Of a stretch of DNA of 64,000 nucleotides, positions 61,691-64,000 are shown one piece after another; position 1 is the stretch's first letter, and every line of letters begins with the position of its first letter. This DNA is from Streptomyces griseochromogenes. GTDB lineage: Bacteria; Actinomycetota; Actinomycetes; Streptomycetales; Streptomycetaceae. The position numbers and the translations under genes were made by a program. The notes beneath the pieces were generated by a model. The model saw only the letters and a program-made list of their open reading frames with translations. It ran no database searches and was not told the origin of the DNA. The DNA lies in the NCBI RefSeq assembly GCF_001542625.1, contig NZ_CP016279.1, positions 5,890,001 through 5,954,000 on the forward strand. The letters run 5' to 3'.

Positions 61691-63118
61691 TCACACGTGC
61701 GGACGCCGGCCCGACTCCTGTTGCGGGAAGGTCTGGTCCGCTCCCGGAAGGGTCGGTTTCGGCAGCGTCGCCACCTCCTCCTTCGCCTTCTCCAGCTGCT
61801 CCGCCGTGTCGTCGGGGAGCTGGGGCGGGCCAGGCTGGGCGTCACCGAAGCGGAAGGCGGTCGTGAGGTCGCCGAAGGTGGAGCGCCGCCAGTCGCTGAT
61901 GTTCGGCTCCTCGACCCCGGTGAACCGCTCGAGGAACTGGAGGGCGGAGGTGTGGTCGAAGGCCTCCGAGGCGACCCAGCCGCCGACCGTCCAGGGCGAG
62001 ACGATGACGGCCGGGACGCGGAAGCCAGCGCCGATCGGCAGGCCCTGGATGTACTCGTCCGGCGTCCCCGGCGCTGCGGTCGGCGGGGCCACGTGGTCGA
62101 ACAGTCCGTCGTTCTCGTCGTAGTTGAGGATGAAGGCGGTCTTGCGCCACACGTTCGGGTTGGCGGCGATCGCCTCGATCTTCGAGGCCACGAAGTCGGC
62201 GCCGGCCGCCGGGAGGTAGTCGGGGTGCTCCGACTGGTAGCCCGTCGGGATGATCCAGCTCACCGTCGGGAGACGGTCGCCCCGGGCGTCGTCCTCGAAG
62301 GTGCCTTCGGGCTGCGGGCGTACGCCCCGCTCGTACAGGTCGGAGCCGGGCCGTGCCTTCTTGAAGGCGGCGAACTGCTCGAGCATGTTGCAGCCGTAGT
62401 CGTCGTCCTGCTGGTACACCTTCCAGCTGATGCCGGCCGCCTGGAGGCGCTCGGCGTACGTCGTCCAGCGGTACGGCGTCGGCGCGACGTTGCTGATGAT
62501 CGGGCCGCCCTGGGTGCCGCCCGGGTCGATCGAGCCGGTCATCCACATCAGGCGGTTGGGCCAGGTCGGGCCGAACACCGAGCAGAAATAGTTGTCGCAG
62601 ATGGTGAAGGTCTCGGCGAGCGCGAACTGGAACGGGATGTCCTCGCGCGTGTAGTAGCCCATCACGTAGGGGCCGTGGACGCCGTCGGCCTTGCGGTGGG
62701 CGGGCAGCCAGCGGTCCATCTTGCCGCCGTTCCAGGCCTGGTGCTGCACGGACCAGGCGTGGCTGGTGGACGGGATGGCCTGGGCGCTCGACTTGTGGGT
62801 GTCGAGGTGGAAGGGCAGCAGATAGCCCTTCGGGTTCACGGCGTCGGGCTGGTAGAAGACGGAACGTCCGTTGTCGAGCTTGAGAGCCTGCGGGTCGGCG
62901 AAGCCCCGGACGCCCGACAGGGTGCCGAAGTAGTGGTCGAAGGACCGGTTCTCCTGCATCAGCATGACGACGTGCTCGATGTCCTGCAGTGAACCGTTCT
63001 TGGGCGGCTCGGCGGCGACGGCCTTCCGGACGCTCGGCGGGAGCAGAGAGAGGGCCGCGGCGGCGCCCAGCGCGCCCGCAGCCGAACCCAGGAGTCTACG
63101 GCGTGTCAACTCGGCCAT
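61691..63118 (-). CDS. Tat-exported phospholipase C / phosphoesterase
   Basis: 475 residues of the PF04185 phosphoesterase family (non-haemolytic phospholipase C type). Tat signal: TRRRLLGSAAGALGAAAALS with cleavage near AVAAEP. Catalytic region: QDIEHVVMLMQENRSFDHYF (metal-binding Glu-Asn) and DNYFCSVFGPTWPNRLMWMT. AFILNYDENDGLFDHVAPP provides the second metal cluster, and VSPWTVGGWVASEAFDHTSA the last one. It hydrolyses phospholipids or other phosphodiesters outside the cell, often phosphate-controlled; no PHO box was located. Confidence 0.93.
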   Translation of the reverse strand: MAELTRRRLLGSAAGALGAAAALSLLPPSVRKAVAAEPPKNGSLQDIEHVVMLMQENRSFDHYFGTLSGVRGFADPQALKLDNGRSVFYQPDAVNPKGYLLPFHLDTHKSSAQAIPSTSHAWSVQHQAWNGGKMDRWLPAHRKADGVHGPYVMGYYTREDIPFQFALAETFTICDNYFCSVFGPTWPNRLMWMTGSIDPGGTQGGPIISNVAPTPYRWTTYAERLQAAGISWKVYQQDDDYGCNMLEQFAAFKKARPGSDLYERGVRPQPEGTFEDDARGDRLPTVSWIIPTGYQSEHPDYLPAAGADFVASKIEAIAANPNVWRKTAFILNYDENDGLFDHVAPPTAAPGTPDEYIQGLPIGAGFRVPAVIVSPWTVGGWVASEAFDHTSALQFLERFTGVEEPNISDWRRSTFGDLTTAFRFGDAQPGPPQLPDDTAEQLEKAKEEVATLPKPTLPGADQTFPQQESGRRPHV

Positions 63119-63517
63119 GTTTGCCCCTTCTTGAGCAAGAGAAGCTCTGCGGAGTGACGGCCGGCCCGGCGAAAGAGCGGGCCATCGATCACCCTCCTCC
63201 AGGACCGCGGGGCGTATCAGGGAAGGGCGGTGAACATGTGGCCAACGCGCGGGAATGGGTTGGCCAAACCGTGACCGTCAACACCCCCACGTCGCATGGC
63301 TGTTGCCGGGCGTTGAGAAAACGGTGGCTCCTACAGGGATCAAGGGGCGGCTTTCCGGGCTCCTGATCGACCAGCACCCCGGGCATCGAGCGCGGCCGAG
63401 CCGGACGAGTCGCTACGGTGCCGCATTCGGCCAAGAAGCGAGCCGGCCGTCGATCACGCCCATTCATAAAGCCCGCTTGAGGAACGCTCAATAATTCCTT
63501 ATAGAAAGGGGTTTCAT
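63119..63517. other. 399-bp divergent gap
   Basis: Between the phospholipase C gene and the plus-strand genes at the window end. It becomes AT-richer towards 63500 (AATAATTCCTTATAGAAAGGGG). Promoters for both directions should lie here. No gene seen. Confidence 0.4.
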
Positions 63518-63784
63518 GTGACAGCCGTCTCGCGTCCGGAGGGAACCAAAAGCGGTCACATCTCGTCCGCTCGAGCACCGAAGCCCCTGCTCACATGGCT
63601 TGTTAGCGCAAGCCCGTCCCGAATGTTGAGATATCCTTCTGGTCCGGACGCCCCGTTCATCGCGGGCGAGCCGTTGATTCATATCGTCAACGACAAGGCC
63701 TTCCATCGTTCCGGAGCGGCCCACTCGTCGTACCTCCGTCGGCCTTTCCCTTCCGACGGTTCACGCCTTTCGAGCAGGAATTGA
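63518..63784 (+). CDS. Possible small protein coupled to the PaaK-like gene (88 aa)
   Basis: GTG 63518 has GAAAGGGG 6 bases upstream. The peptide MTAVSRPEGTKSGHISSARA continues SSARAPKPLLTWLVSASPSR to an end rich in Ser/Arg. Its TGA overlaps the ATG of the adenylating enzyme (TGATG), implying translational coupling. Third-position GC is lower than in the rest of the window. There is no precursor-like core or carrier-protein Ser motif, so the function is unknown. It might equally be a non-coding leader. Confidence 0.4.
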   Translation: MTAVSRPEGTKSGHISSARAPKPLLTWLVSASPSRMLRYPSGPDAPFIAGEPLIHIVNDKAFHRSGAAHSSYLRRPFPSDGSRLSSRN

Positions 63785-64000
63785 TGCCCGTTCAACCACT
63801 TACGGAGCTCATACGCTTCGCGCGCAACAATTCACCTTTCTACCGTGAGCTCTATGCCCACCTTCCCAGTGAAGTGGCGCAACTCACAGACCTTCCCGTG
63901 GTGCCGCAGACGGACTTCTGGCGGGCCAACTCGCCCCGCGACAACAGGCTCCTGACCGCACCCCTCCACGAGGCGGTCGTCTTCCGCAGCGGTGGCACGA
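63784..64000 (+). CDS. PaaK/EhpF-like adenylating enzyme, 3' end outside window
   Basis: Partial, 72 codons. MPVQPLTELIRFARNNSPFY and RELYAHLPSEVAQLTDLPVV, then PQTDFWRANSPRDNRLLTAP and EAVVFRSGGT, the start of the AMP-binding loop. These match the N-terminal part of phenylacetate-CoA ligase-like adenylases, including EhpF-type ligases of aromatic antibiotic pathways. ATG 63784 overlaps the preceding stop (TGATG). Probably the opening of a biosynthetic operon, given the drop in GC. Confidence 0.75.
   Translation, partial: MPVQPLTELIRFARNNSPFYRELYAHLPSEVAQLTDLPVVPQTDFWRANSPRDNRLLTAPLHEAVVFRSGGT

Noticed and set aside
59184..61694. One 836-codon protein containing the histidine kinase
   Set aside because: The upstream half runs across the response regulator in another frame and reads low-complexity; the kinase starts at 60599.
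63518..63784. RiPP precursor peptide
   Set aside because: No leader/core pattern, no modification enzyme in view; Ser/Arg-rich tail is uninformative.

Overview
The window is chromosomal DNA of a high-GC actinomycete, most likely Streptomyces. The evidence is the strong third-position GC bias, the ATGA/TGATG-coupled gene pairs, the many TetR/MarR/HxlR/WYL regulators, an F420-type redox protein, a cytochrome P450, a TnsA/TnsB-like element of a kind common in streptomycetes, and a streptothricin acetyltransferase relative. No rRNA, tRNA, ribosomal protein operon or CRISPR array was seen. The mix of small metabolic genes, regulators and broken genes suits an accessory, arm-like region.

Layout. 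1-3.2 kb: DJ-1/PfpI protein (5' end outside the window), quinone oxidoreductase, LLM-type oxidoreductase. 3.5-7.6 kb: sbcD-sbcC nuclease operon on the minus strand. 7.9-9.9 kb: a frameshifted two-repeat DNA-binding gene and an orphan protein. 9.9-11.6 kb: mostly without genes. 11.6-19.6 kb: P450, XRE regulator with a 36-bp palindrome, membrane protein, a free-standing EF-G domain-IV-like protein, a small secreted protein, TPR protein, DoxX and MepB proteins. 19.6-24 kb: aldo/keto reductase-TetR pair, then a decayed TnsA/TnsB-like element, a resolvase fragment and a membrane protein that has lost its 5' end. 24-26.1 kb: a coupled pair of PH-domain membrane proteins followed by two strong hairpins. 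26.8-35.7 kb: divergent oxidoreductase/regulator pairs, an ATP-grasp-like protein and a 15-bp tandem repeat. 35.9-43.8 kb: ATPase, IS5-tail/LysR remnant, acyl-CoA ligase, hydrolase-TetR operon with a double operator, ParB-like protein, SUKH pseudogene, sulfotransferase. 44-53.8 kb: membrane and secreted proteins, FMN reductase, Pro/Thr-rich anchored protein, acetyltransferase, SDR-MarR pair, lipoprotein, methyltransferase. 54-64 kb: GT87 glycosyltransferase, methyltransferase, secreted glycosidase next to a two-component system, Tat-exported phospholipase C, and the start of a PaaK-like adenylating enzyme that may open another gene cluster.

How the genes work together. The recurring pattern is an oxidoreductase divergent from its probable regulator, with dyad symmetry in the shared gap: AKR-TetR, MDR-HxlR, F420 reductase-like protein with WYL regulator, FAD oxidoreductase-TetR and SDR-MarR. 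These read as independent inducible detoxification modules. The second theme is decay: at least seven remnants are broken by single frameshifts, nonsense changes or deletions. I did not find a clearly new multi-gene defence or biosynthetic system. The best leads are the palindromic operators, the free-standing EF-G domain IV, the orphan ATP-grasp and ParB-like proteins, and the in-frame tandem repeats in two signal peptides. All functional calls come from reading the sequence and from knowledge of families; no database search was run.
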